From assembly GCA_026260175.1 (NCBI GenBank), contig JAKCWW010005281.1, forward strand, positions 1-37,224: a stretch of DNA of 37,224 nt, in the 5' to 3' direction. Every line of letters begins with the position of its first letter. Positions within the stretch are counted from its first letter, which is position 1. Made by a program: the position numbers and the translations under genes. Source of the stretch: Reticulitermes lucifugus. Its lineage: Eukaryota > Arthropoda > Insecta > Blattodea > Rhinotermitidae. The notes under the pieces were generated by a model. It saw only the letters and a list, made by a program, of their open reading frames with translations, was not told the origin of the DNA and did not search any database. Of this stretch, positions 20,272 to 32,069 are shown piece after piece.

Positions 20272-21040
20272 ACAGCTTCCCAAACCTTTTCCTTCATTAC
20301 CCAAAACCTCTTATCAGAAAGTCCTTTTTTACCGAATTTTACCCTTTTGATTAATTACTTTGGAATCCTTGTTAGTAAGTCGCTGCTTCTTTATAATCCC
20401 TTCTAAACATTGAAAATATGATGGTGGTTTGGACAACAATGTTGGATGTTTCCGCTTCATATGGTCTTGGAGCTTACTCTTTTTCAATGACTCATTGCAT
20501 AGAACGGCAGAGCACAGAATACGTTGTGGTTTCACGACTCCTTTGTCTTCGATATGGGTGAAACCGAGCTCAATGAAATCTGGCACATAAGGACGTTTGG
20601 TAGCACTCATTCTGCGTAAGAAAAAAGAATAATGTAATGAAGATTACCTTTTCCAATTGTGTACGGTATGATTTACAAACACAGCCAACGCGATACGTAG
20701 CTCACACCGCCACAGCTAGCAACACAGTTTAGAATAGACGACTAGACTCACTCACTTTAGTTTAGGGGGGTGGGGGCGGTACGTGTAGACGTATTTTGTC
20801 AATTCTCCACGTGCATGCGAGCGCGGCAAAAATGATTGAATCTAATAAGAACGTATGGCGTATTTATTAAATAGCAAATAAATACTTGTTAGACTGTTTT
20901 AGAGTATCGGTTTCTTCAGAGTCCTTCTTCTTCTACACTTTTACGGTAAATTTTAATGTGTATTCCGAGGTGTGTCGTTACCCAAAGAAAACCACTTTTA
21001 CCCAATTTTGGGTAATTTACCCAGGTTCGAGAAGCACTGC
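20272..21040 (-). mobile_element. hAT (Charlie/ZBED-like) internally deleted derivative
   Basis: Ends read ACAGCTTCCCAAACC on the left and, on the minus strand, GCAGTGCTTCTCGAACC on the right, the classic hAT/Charlie terminal inverted repeat pattern. They are flanked by an 8-bp duplication, CTTACGAC (20264-20271) and CATACGAC (21041-21048), with one mismatch. At 769 bp it is far shorter than an autonomous hAT element and keeps only the transposase N-terminus (BED finger). Sub-terminal GGGTAA/TTACCC motifs recur near both ends. The left target duplication overlaps that of the neighbouring SINE. Confidence 0.85.
20329..20610 (-). pseudogene. N-terminal BED zinc finger of hAT transposase (ZBED5-like), truncated
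   Basis: A 93-codon frame starts at ATG 20610, preceded by a pyrimidine-rich acceptor-like stretch ending in CAG, so in the parent element this may be the first coding exon. Residues 1-60 resemble the N-terminus of ZBED5-like hAT transposases: a basic start, GFTHIEDKGVVKPQ, then the BED finger with SKLQDHMKRKHP carrying the two His ligands. Only one Cys of the usual C-x2-C pair is evident in QRILCSAVLC at the expected place; the first is Arg. About 33 residues after the finger the frame stops, and the catalytic and dimerisation domains are absent. BED fingers bind transposon ends; a truncated protein could in theory still bind DNA, but the lost ligand argues against it. Confidence 0.8.
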
Positions 21041-21048
21041 CATACGAC

Positions 21049-24000
21049 ATAGGTAGCTGGAACAGCGTTGTTAAATATCGTGACATTAAATAAGTGATCT
21101 CCCTAATTACATTAAGCCACATCAGTAATACATATCATTAAATTTTCAGTCATCGTCGTCATCCTCCTCTTCCTCTTCCTCATCACCATCATCATTATGA
21201 CCATTATCACAAATGAGAAAGCATTTTTACTGTTTCAGGTCTTGTGGAATTAGTTTACAGACACACTAGCCTAGATTTCTCGCTTGTTTGCAAGCCCGCC
21301 AAACCCCCCTTCCCCTCCGCCCACCTGAAATAGGGGATTAATGAAGATGGCTTTAGTTGTCACAAGTGATATAAATACACAGATGTTACCTAGGTGTTGT
21401 TTAACGACCCTGAAGCTTAATGCACTAAAGATTCAGTATCCGTGCCGATAAAATTGTGACGTAATAGCATGACATGCAAGTTCCTTCGGAGCGAACGCCG
21501 AGCAGCACGCAGTTACATAGCCCTTAGATTTAATCTAGATAAAACCCGTCTGTATTTGTTCGTGTTCTTCCTTAATTTTCAGTTGAAGTGTCTTGAAGGA
21601 CCTCTCTAAGACTCGGGCTTCGTGTTTACTTATGTGTGGTGTTTAAACCAAATTCTTTTTTTCATATTTTAAAAGATTTTTGTTTTTAGGGTGACTGTGA
21701 TTTAATATTTTGTCCAGCCTCTCTTCCCTAAGTCCAGAAATACAATAATACATTCTTACTACTCCTTGGCTGTATGGCCTGCTAAGAACCTTGGCTTCCT
21801 TAATTACAGACCACCCCCATTCTTCTGTGTCCACTGCCTTCTGTCGCTATATTTTTTACCAATATTGACAGTAATTCTACTTGTATTACCATTTAGGAAT
21901 GAATTTTTTTCCGTGGATGTCCATTCATTATTAAAAGTAATTCTTCTTACTTTTCATTTTTACAAGCTAGCTAGTTAACACGTCTGCAATAATCTTCAGG
22001 AATTGAGAGGCAGCAAAGTGTGACTGAGTTTCTGTGGACAGCGAATCTGACGATAACTAACCTCTAGAATGTGACATCCTATAGTTTAGTAATGACGGAG
22101 ACTTCGGGTTCCTTTGAATCGTCGATATATCTACCAGATTACATTGCGTCACATCCGAGAAGACAGTTAAATAACTTATAGCCTGTGGTTACGTAACTCA
22201 GACTACTCCATGGAGTACAGTCATTCTAGAGGAACTAGTAGTCGCTCAGCTACTCAAGAAGTTTCTCGCCTTTTTGTAGGACAAATTTTCATATTAGTCT
22301 CCAATGAGCAAGGTTGCTGAAAATGTAACGTTTTTGACTTGTACTCTCAAGGTAAGTGGCCGAATATTTTCATGGCATTTCTGTCATTGCAAACAAATGC
22401 TGGCACAGGAGCTCAAACTTGGCCACAACCGCTTTCTACTACACCTTTCCACTTTATTGTTTCTTTTGAAATTATACATTCTCAGATATTGAGAACTTCT
22501 TTAAATAAATCTAAATCAGCAGCCACTAAATAAATAAAGTAATTAATTAATAGCTCGTTACTCTTTTTGTGAGACAAAGAACTCCAATAAATATCTTGCC
22601 ATAGGAGTGTTGCAATTCCTTACTAATATTATTGTTTCTTTTGTGGGCAGTTGGTCTATTACTTTCAGTTTTCCCTACGAAGAAATTAATATTTTTACTT
22701 AGTGTATCATACACTATCCAGCTAAAGTTTAATTTTCAGTCTGTAAACCTTATAACAAAATATTCCATTACAAAGTAGAATATGTAACATTGAATCGAAT
22801 TTAATCATTCATATTTAAATTATAAATATAAGGCTTCTTCACAAATAAATACTGACTGTACTTCTATTCAAAGGTTACATATGTTTTCCCAACCTCTGTA
22901 GGTCTTTGAAACAAGTCAAGATTGCTCTCTACGCACGTTTCCAATCCTGTTTTCTTGATCAGCTATTCATTTCCCGTTCGACGACTTTTAGAGTAGCTTT
23001 ATATGGAAGAGAGAGAGAAATGTAAAAACTGAGGAAAGAAGCGAAAAGAGGAGAAGAGAAGAACAAAGGATGTATAAATATAAAACGACATAAAAGAAAG
23101 GAAGGGAAGAATAAAATAAGTATTTAAATGAAGGGAAGAACAGAAAAGAAAATGGGAATTTTGAGGCTTTCACTCCTTGGCAATGAGTTTGAAGATGACT
23201 TTCTTCTACAGTATAACGCCGTGTAGTCTGGCCCGTAGATACAGACGTATCTAAGGTATTTGCTGACATGTCCTCCGCAACTTTACAGCACGGCTATAAT
23301 ATCGAAGATAACTGTAATAGAAATTTAGGAAGGAAAACAAAAGGAATTGTGCGATTGCTTCTGTCAATGTTCTCCTAACTCGTCATTCAGAGCTGCAGTT
23401 CGCTTCTCATTCTGAGCAATTTAACTCTTCCAGAGCCAGAAACAAAATATACAATTTGGGAACGTTATGCCTCCTCACGTGATTACATTTGTAATAATTC
23501 CTAGACTTTATTTGTAGTTCGGCAATTTAATTTTTATGACCTTACATAATTTTATATCTTACGATACGTAGCATCTCAATTATTTAAAGTGTTAGTCTAG
23601 TAGGGTGATAATTTACAACATTAGTCTTTAAGATTATATACAAAAGAAGCAAAGATTTAGGCTTTTCTGTCATGACCCACTATAATCTCTTTGATGGCAA
23701 CGACATCTAATATATCATGGGAGATTTGAGATTTTCCCAGCCGTGTTTCTAAAGATCCAATTCTTCTGGAATTTTATGCCATATCGCCTTGTAGGCCTAT
23801 ATAGCCACCCATGATTCGAAAGATTGTGGTTTCTTTATCCCCAGGGTCCAGAGTTAATCTACGGCTGCTTGACCTTGAAAAAATGGCACTAAAATGCCTC
23901 GAAAATATCTCAATGTTTACGAGTGGGCACGACCTAATAGTTCAAGAGCCTTACTTCTGATACAGTATAGCAGTTCTCCATACCAGTTTTGTCTGTTTAA

Positions 24001-24219
24001 CCGTATAAAATACGTACTGGCCACATGCAGAGAAAGAGAGAGAGACGCAAGAAATAGTGGAAGACTGCACGAAAGTAAGGTTATGGGAGAAGCGAGAGGC
24101 ACTTTATTTCCGGAGTAGGAGAGAAAAGAGGAGTAAACTTTCGACAGAAGGTTTTCAGGCTTTGCATCCCCTTTCTTCTGATAGGAGTAGCATGGAAATG
24201 AAGAGGTCAGAAATGTGAT
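21049..24219. other. no recognised gene; simple repeats
   Basis: A TCC/TCA-type trinucleotide tract lies at about 21151-21208. The plus strand is purine-rich at about 22985-23160, which opens a spurious 93-codon minus frame. Other frames of 60-74 codons lack domains. Confidence 0.55.
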
Positions 24220-24512
24220 AATTAGTGTGTTAAAGTAAGCTCCGAGGAATTGAATTGTATTGTATTTTAAAATTAGTGTGTTAAATTAAGCTCCGAGGAA
24301 TTGTATTGTATTGTATTTTATAATTAGTGTGTTAAATTAAGCTCCGAGGATTTGTAATGTATTGTATTGTATTGTACAATTAGTGTTTTAAAGTAAGCTC
24401 CGAGGAATTGTATTGTATTATATAATTAGTGTGTTAAAGTAAGCTCCGAGGAATTGTATTGTATTGTATTGTATAATTAGTGTGTTAAAGTAAGCTCCGA
24501 GGAATTGTATTT
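24220..24512 (+). repeat. 51-bp minisatellite with internal TATTG slippage (6 units)
   Basis: Units begin AATTAGTGTGTTAAAGTAAG at 24220, 24271, 24322, 24378, 24424 and 24475, giving spacings of 51, 51, 56, 46 and 51 bp. The conserved part continues CTCCGAGGAATTG and is followed by a variable number of TATTG pentamers, so all length differences are multiples of 5. Units are about 90 percent identical. No coding potential. Confidence 0.95.
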
Positions 24513-24664
24513 TCCTGGTTAATGCGAAAAATGCGTAATTTGGAAAGGTAGTTTAGTGGTATTTAGAGTAAGCGGGATTCATTTTGATGAACTTGGAAAG
24601 GTAAGGGATGCATCATGGTAAGCCAGCACTGAAGACAGAACAAAACCAAAAAAACTTGTGTCGA

Positions 24665-24958
24665 GATGGCCGATTGCAGGACGTTCCCGACACATAGAGA
24701 CTTCTAGATGGCCGATTGCAGGACGTTCCCGACACATAGAGACTTCTAGATTGCCGATTGCAGGACGTTCCCGACACATAGAGACTTCTAGATGGCCGAT
24801 TGCAGGACGTTCCCGACACATAGAGGCTTCTAGATGGCCGATTGCAGGACGTTCCCGACACATAGAGACTACGAGATGGCCGATTGCAGGACGTTCCCGA
24901 TACATAGAGACTTCTAGATGGCCGATTGCAGGACGTTCCCCACACATAGAGACTTCTA
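24665..24958 (+). repeat. 42-bp minisatellite, 7 near-identical units
   Basis: Units start GATGGCCGATTGCAGG at 24665, 24707, 24749, 24791, 24833, 24875 and 24917, with a degenerate eighth start at 24959. Each unit differs from the consensus by only 0-3 bases. Because 42 is a multiple of three and the unit lacks stops in several frames, long open frames of 14-residue repeats arise on both strands; none has start context or flanking coding sequence that supports a gene. Unit GC is about 52 percent, well above the surroundings. Confidence 0.95.
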
Positions 24959-24965
24959 GATAGCC

Positions 24966-27856
24966 GTCCGGCCAAAAAAATGTTTGAAATCCCGTGAATA
25001 TTTCAAGAAAGTTTTGCACCTAATAATGTTGCATACACAGCGCCTCTGCCCTCCCCTACTTTCCCACACAAAAAAAAAACAGTCGGTTAAACGTGGTAGG
25101 AAATAATGAACATAGGGGGTTCCCGAGAGCAACTAACACGGACATCATGTATGATGACCACTACAAATAGGAACTAAATGTATTTAGCTTCATACAGTAG
25201 ACGTTAGCCCGGGTGTGTATGAACTACGAGAAGAAGCGGTACGGTAGCATACGTCACTAATACGAGTATTGTAGTCAGGTACAACTTTTGTATTGCTTAC
25301 ATCACCGCGCCTTTCGCAAAGGCCTTACACTCATCTGGTGTGCGTGCGAGGTTCGCTTACTGCACTGTGTTTAGTCACGGTTGCGTATGATTATATGAGG
25401 CGTCTGGAGAATTAATATTAACCCTTCTTTATTATACATTACGAACACAAAGCACATCTAAGTCTACTTTATGAAATTACCTTTCCTAAGTGAACAATCT
25501 GGATTGGTTTGGAAGAAAAAGCTGTCTTGTCCCAGGAGTACTCTTTAATAAATAAATACTGTTTATTACTATAATGTGGGGAATTAGGGAATTTAAACGT
25601 TAAATATGTGAAATGTTTTGAGTTTTAAACATTTACGTACGTTGTCATAAGTATAAATAAACCAATTCCACAATCGTGTAGTTAACCCTGATAAATATGT
25701 TAGAAATATACAGAGGACATACGCCATTGACATTTGTAGTCCCGCATCCGAACACGTAATATTTCTTTTCTGTCATGAAACCCTTTGATCGATTACATCT
25801 TGTCTAATGCTTTGCTAAATAGTTTACAAAAGTTTATAACGAAATCCAGTCTCACTCTCAGGCCTAACAAACAATACGCTGAACATTGGATAATGTAATC
25901 CAGCTAGAATGTAGGTGGTTAAATATATCCACCCTCTGCAGACTGGCCACATGTTTAAGCACCTCAGATTTACCGCTCGGTTTTCTACCTTCCCGCCTAA
26001 AAGTTTCTTCAACATACGCTTAACTGAAATAAATTTACTGGTCCAACTCTAACTGGTTTGTCACAAAAAGCTTTCGGAATCCTGCTGTGAAATCAGTACA
26101 GGATTAACCTCAATTGTAAGGAACAAAGGAGAGGAAGGTAACTGTTTTGTTGGTGTTCGTTTCTGCATGCAAATCCGGTTCCATATAATCCCCGAAATTT
26201 TTTCTGCGTAGGTTAGTTAACGACGATGTGTTAAATAGAGCGTTTAATGCAGAATGAGATAAGAGCACAATTGTGACTGTGAATTTGAAAGGAAGCGGGC
26301 GTGGCCCAATCCAAGGTAATAGCTACTCCTACTCTTGGAGAAACATTATCCATGAAATTCTGACCCAAGTTAGCAAGCACCCAAAAACACAACCTCTGTA
26401 ACTACAAAATGAAAATAATGAGGCATTTCCGCTTGATTCTCCATGCTCGATGTTTCGTCTTCGATGTGTCATTCCTGTCTGTCAAAATGAATATCTGTTT
26501 AATTTTGTAAAACTTCAGCGCGATAATCATATTAAAATAGCACCCAAATTGGATATTTCCATATCTGTCATGCAAGCACTAATAAAACACAGGCCGCATA
26601 AATGTAATAGAAAATAAGAGCATAAGTCAACAGATGATTTATAATTTGATATTACGCTTTTTTTGGGAAAAAAGAAAGAATTAATTTCAACGTGTCCTTC
26701 TGTCTATAAGACTAAATGTGTTAGGACGAACATATTATCAAATGACAAGGTCTTTTGTATATCGGATGCATTCTGATTCTGGTTTAGATTTTTTCATTCT
26801 ACAAGCTATTTGCTTGATTGTAATTTTAGTTTATATTTGTTATATTAACAGAGCAATTTGGGCTGAAATGAAATTTTACGTAATATTTTTACTTCTTCGA
26901 CAGACTTTATGACATTTTTATGACACCCCTTTTTGATCGCCGAACTGCAGTGATGTCTTCAAATGGCTCCAAAAGTCACTCTACACTCAGGCGACAGGTA
27001 GCCCAGCGATCGCGTCTTTTCCAATTCCAAATGGAGATCGGCGCGCCCCTGTTTAATGTATTACAGTTAATAATGGCGTATATTCTCTGTAATCAGGCTG
27101 GTAATAAATTTGGCGAAAAATTATAGGTTTCATATAGGAATGAATTTTTTTTTATCTCAGAGAAATGGGACCAGTACTCACACTTTTATTCAAAGCACAC
27201 CTTACACTGGCCTTAATATCACGTACACAACTTTCGAAAAGTTTAAGTTCAGTAAATAGGCGTACTTGGGTTTCGTGTACTAAGATCTTACAGTCAGAGT
27301 TTGAATTAAAAATTAAATTCTTTCTATATTTTACAACTAGTTTCTTCAATGAGTGTTTACGATAACTACTACGCTTAGGTGAAGGTCTTACCAATTAACA
27401 TTCTTTTTTACTTAAAGCCTGTCTACACACTGGAGTCGAAAGGAATTATGTTACGGACTAGGAAGAACCCGATTGCGCAAATTTAATGAAAATTAACGTC
27501 TTGGAATTTCAGGAAATAATTTCTGGATACATTTTCAGGTACGGCATTACATTCGAAGTGAGTGTGTAGATTGAGATTTGAGTGCTGTTATATTTACTAA
27601 GACTTACTGAAAAATGTGAAATAAATGGATTTGTGTTTGTGAGTACGTAAACACACACACAGACGGAATAATCATGTTAATTAAATTAACATAACTATTA
27701 AATAGAGGGAAAGATTAACACGTGATGCTCTGTCTATGAACCTCTGTTTATTATGAGGTGTCTGGTAGTCAGCATAGGAAGCATAATAGATAGCCGCTAA
27801 TGGTGTCTAAACATTAACCGCATCATGTGACTGATCAGCAACATTAATTACGCTTA
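24966..27856. other. no recognised gene
   Basis: Frames of 60-80 codons show no domain. A GC-richer patch lies at about 26925-27050. A perfect 10-bp inverted repeat TCTACACACT (27422-27431, with complement at 27561-27570) could be the worn ends of a small MITE. Confidence 0.5.
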
Positions 27857-27865
27857 CAGTAGGAA

Positions 27866-28095
27866 TCTTTTTTTCTTTTCATGGCTCGACAGCCTGAGTG
27901 GGCCAGGGCTTCCTCTACAGCTTCCTCGAACACACTCAGACACACCACACTCGGTAGGACTCCTCTGGACGAGTGACCGACCTGTCGCAGAGACCTCTAC
28001 CTGATAACATGGAATACTCACAAGAGACAGACATGCATGCCCCCGCCTGGATTCGAAACCGCAGTCCCAGCAAGCGAGCTTTCGTAGACCCATGG
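27866..28095 (-). mobile_element. tRNA-derived SINE, second copy of the 19989 family (5'-truncated)
   Basis: Minus-strand copy sharing GCTCGCTT, a B-box region GGTTTCGAATCC, ATGTCTGTCTCTTGTGAGT and the terminal CTGTCGAGCCATGAAAAG with the copy at 19989-20258. It is flanked by the 9-bp direct repeat CAGTAGGAA (27857-27865 and 28096-28104), taken as the target duplication. The A-box region is shortened compared with the first copy. This copy shows what the missing 50-N stretch of the first copy should broadly contain. Confidence 0.8.
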
Positions 28096-28104
28096 CAGTA
28101 GGAA

Positions 28105-30016
28105 GTAGCCGTAGTTAAAATATTTTTCTTCCATGGGAGATGCTATCGACGGTAGAGCTACTTAAAACTTGCATTTCATAAAGCAAAATTGCGTGGAACG
28201 TGTGGTAATTTACAAAGATTGCCGAAGGCATGACAAGGACACGTGATATTTTAGACAGTAACATAAAAACCAAAAAATAATGTTCAAGCATGAATATTAT
28301 GTGTATTTTTGTTTATAAAAGATATTTCCCAGGACCATAAATAGTGGCAGTATGCTATTTTGTACCAAGGAAAGAAACCCGCATGTTACTGCATCAAGGA
28401 CACATCCTACAGACTGGTTTCTGTGTCACATCCTAGTCAGCATGTGCTTCCTATCATACAGGATGACCAAATCTAATTATGTTGAAGAATTGTTTAGTTA
28501 ATAAGAATGGCGTTTTCTCACTGTCTTTATGTAACAATACGCAACAGAAGATTCGAAGAGGCGTGTGAAGTATCAGTCAGAAGACTGGAATATTTTTTAA
28601 TTATGCTTGACAGCAAGATCAAAAGGTCTACTAGAGATTATAATATAATTACGCAGCCTCCGGTTTAAATCTCACATTGGATCGAACTGCCGTATCTTGT
28701 AACTCAACTCGATGGGTGAAATCGGAATACTGCGATCAAGAGTGAGTCATGTGCCAATTGTCGCTTAGGTGCCAACATCTCCTGTTTAGTCATCCTTAAT
28801 TCACCACCGTAAAAGTACTTAACACCAATCTATCTAATAACAGTTTTTGTCGCAAAATTTCGTGCGCGAAACTTCCTTGTATCCTTAACAGTCACATTGG
28901 TCTTTCTAAGAACGATTCCTCATATATTTTGCACGATTATCAGACACTGATGCTACCGTTTTGCAATCGCTATGGATCATATTGTACGCAGAAGCAAGCA
29001 CAAATATTTCTACACTACTGACTCAGTATTAGCATAATTCCAATTTTTCGAGCGCGAGAGGCCTTGGTCATTAGGAAAGATGTGATAGGTGAATACCACT
29101 CAAAATTTTTAATGTGTCAAGAAAATTAATGTAATACAGTTCAGCATATACGGAGACCCTAAGCTATATGGGTGCCAAATTATATATAGAGTTTGTAGAT
29201 GGTAAGAACATTTCAATCAAATGCGATAAAAATGGCACTGCTAAGATTGGGTACACACTCTGTCTACCCTTAATTGAAGTCAAGAAAGCATAGAGAGCTT
29301 TCTGCTGTGTATAAATATACAAAGTAGAAAAAACCAGTCCAAGAAATTTGTAAAATATTAGAACAAATCGAAAGTATAGGATTTTTAGAAAGTGTAAAAT
29401 AAATATCGACTTAAAATTTTGGGACATGTTCAGGAAAGGGCTATGTTTTCGGTTCCCACGCGTATTATTACAAACTTCGAAAGGTGGAGAGATTTCCAAG
29501 CTAACACTTATGAAATTCTAAATCCCTTTTCATATTCAGTAAACATTTTATCATCGACTTTACTTCTGCAGTAATTTAAGATCACATTAAAATATTTCAC
29601 GAAGTATGTTATTCGAAACGTTGTAAATTCTAGTCCACTTTTGCTCCTTGAAATGTCAGCAGACGAAAAAACGGCAAGTCTTTTTATGTGAGTGGAAAAA
29701 GAAAAGATTCTCTTCATTTATTCGTATGTTTTTAATTACTGAACTACACACTAAACAGAAATAGAGACCTGCCACATGTCTTTTATGTACTGAACAGGGA
29801 AGGCGATTGAACCGAAGAGGCTAGCTTTGTTCATATAATTTAAATCCAGGTGACGGTATAATTCCTTTCTCCTCATACGATATTAACACATAACTTCATT
29901 ACACGTTCGAAACATAGGCCCTACACAAAGGCCATCTCTTTTTTACATTTTTATTTGGTGTATCACGTTGTTTTCGTATTTCATCTGTTCTTGTTCCCAG
30001 CATCAATTAGCCTTGC
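28105..30016. other. no recognised gene
   Basis: AT-rich sequence. A 111-codon minus frame (29164-29499) and a 69-codon one (29508-29717) have no recognisable domains. No repeats stand out. Confidence 0.5.
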
Positions 30017-30140
30017 CATGCAGTTTCTATCCTCAGTAACACGCATCCTTTTCTTGCAGTTTCTACCGCCGATAACTGTTAATCTTTTCATGCAGTATCT
30101 ACCGCCGTTAGCAGAGGGCCCTTTCTTTCAGTTTGCATCA
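30017..30140 (+). repeat. degenerate 36-bp tandem repeat (4 units)
   Basis: CAGT followed by TTCTA-like sequence recurs at 30021, 30057, 30093 and 30129, exactly 36 bp apart; the middle units share CAGT(T/A)TCTACCGCCG. The period is a multiple of three, which explains an open 63-codon frame over it. Looser CAGT-centred similarity continues to about 30280. Confidence 0.65.
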
Positions 30141-30280
30141 TATTAAGTCGGTGTTTTATGCGTACATGAAGATTATATTCCCACTATCAGTCAGCCGTCT
30201 TGTGTGCAGTTTTTGTCAGATCACATTCACAATTTTCATGCACGTAGAAGTTTTCCCACTGTCAGTAGGCTTCTACTGTT

Positions 30281-31902
30281 AATTAACAGAATTTCTCTAT
30301 AAGCATCTTCATGTAGAATAAAGTAATTAACCAAGAATACACAACACAGACAACTGTAATTGAAGTACGTGTTTTACGCTGTTTCGTTGCTGATATATGA
30401 CGGAATTCAGAAAGGCTAAATTACGGTTTACGAAGTAATTCCAGAAGGATTACACCTCAGATAGAAAAATTACCGTTCACAGAACCTCAAAATTTTTCCC
30501 CAATTGTAGTTACATTTAACTCACAAAAATATACTACGAAGGGCTGCATTACAGCATCTTAAAGTTAAAATACGTTGCCTGTGATACCATTATAAAAATA
30601 TTCTTCATATAAATTATATCCAGTCAAAACACACTTGCTGTATTATTGAGGTTCTGCGAGTGACTATTCCGCATAGACAAACAGAACCACTTCTTGTACC
30701 TAATTGGTTTATAATGAAAGCAAGGTATTTTTCTAATCTGTGGGAAATATCAATTTGCAATCCCGTATAGGTTCTTTTACACACGTTGAAATACCTGGTG
30801 ATTTTGTTTCGCCTCCACGCTAATTTACAGTTAGGTCCTGGCATATATTAAATATTGTTCCTCCTACATTCTCTTCACTGGTGTTGGCTTTCTTTTGAAT
30901 TAGTCAGTTAAATATACAACGTCCAAAACTAGTAGTGGAAGGTGCATAAAGTTACATGAATTAATGTAACAAGCACTAAACAGTAAAATGCACAACTGTT
31001 AAGTTTCAGTTCCCTTTGAAGACGCTAGTCACCAACAGCAGGTCCTTTCCTTGCTTTCCTATAAGGCGTAACAGATAAGTTCACAAGGCGCGCTTACGGC
31101 TGGTGTTAACATGTAGCGCTGAATCAGGATTGCAAGTGTTGGGAAAAGTTTTGGCAGTGAGTTTCCAATAAATGAATAGGTGAATTGACCCTTTTCACAC
31201 ACCACCAACCTTAAACAAATGACCATATGTGAAACGACTTTGCTACAAGACACACTATATATTTCAGGATTCCAGGATTTTTAGTTGAGGTTTTTATCTG
31301 GACCCAGAACAGATATTTTTCGAAGAAATACCATCTGCAATGTTTTCCTTAAAGTATTCTGCAATAGACATCAAGAAATGTAACCATTAGCCTATATTCA
31401 TTGCTACATGTGTAGTTTGAGGTACTCTCAGTGTCTTTAAACAAATCACAAATAAATAAGAAAATAAATAAATACAGTGAACATAAATGACGAAAATTTT
31501 GATTGCATTCTTCTTGATTACGGCACTACACTCCGAGCTTACACCGCATGATAAGTCGTAAAGTCAGACTATAAAGTATTCTCAAAACCTTCCATTTATT
31601 ATCACCTTGCCAGTGGAATTGTTGAGAGGGCTTCCACCTAGGTTGTACTAGGGTGTGATATAGAATATGTATTTTCGATACGTATGCGACATAAGTGCAA
31701 CTTTTTTTAAAGTAATTACAACTTTCCTTTCTTACGTTCCATGTTTTTGGATATTTCGCTCTAATAGTTTGCATTTCTTTGGTGCAGGAAGCACGAGTTT
31801 TTCACATGCCGTGTTGCTAAAAATACTACCGATTTCTGACCTATCGTCACAATGTGTAGAATTATAGGCATATAGCTGCAGGTAATATTGTTTTATGAAA
31901 TA
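30281..31902. other. no recognised gene
   Basis: Several frames of 64-82 codons on both strands lack domains. No repeat is evident. Confidence 0.5.
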
Positions 31903-32069
31903 CAGTCGAACTAGGTTATAAAGTCATGAAAGGGACTGAATATTTTGTCTTTATAATCGAGGAGTATATACAATGTTATGTTTAATAGTGAGGGATTAAT
32001 TGGTACCAGAATACCTGACGCAGTAGATGAGGTGACGCATAAACCGATGTCGTTAACCGGGTTCGACTG
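31903..32069. mobile_element. small pogo/Tigger-like MITE
   Basis: A 167-bp element flanked by TA (31901-31902 and 32070-32071). The left end begins CAGTCGAACTAGGTTATAA; the right end, on the minus strand, begins CAGTCGAACCCGGTTAACG. These tips fit the pogo/Tigger type but differ from those of the 14547 MITE, so it is a separate family. Non-coding. Confidence 0.8.

Noticed and set aside
24579..25019. Long open frames of 14-residue repeats on both strands, up to 146 codons
   Set aside because: They follow from a 42-bp (multiple of three) stop-free minisatellite; no start context, splice sites or flanking coding sequence support a gene.
26920..27003. Possible exon ending in GCGACAG|GTAGCC
   Set aside because: Weak donor, frame open only briefly, and no codon bias; much weaker than the 8948 candidate.
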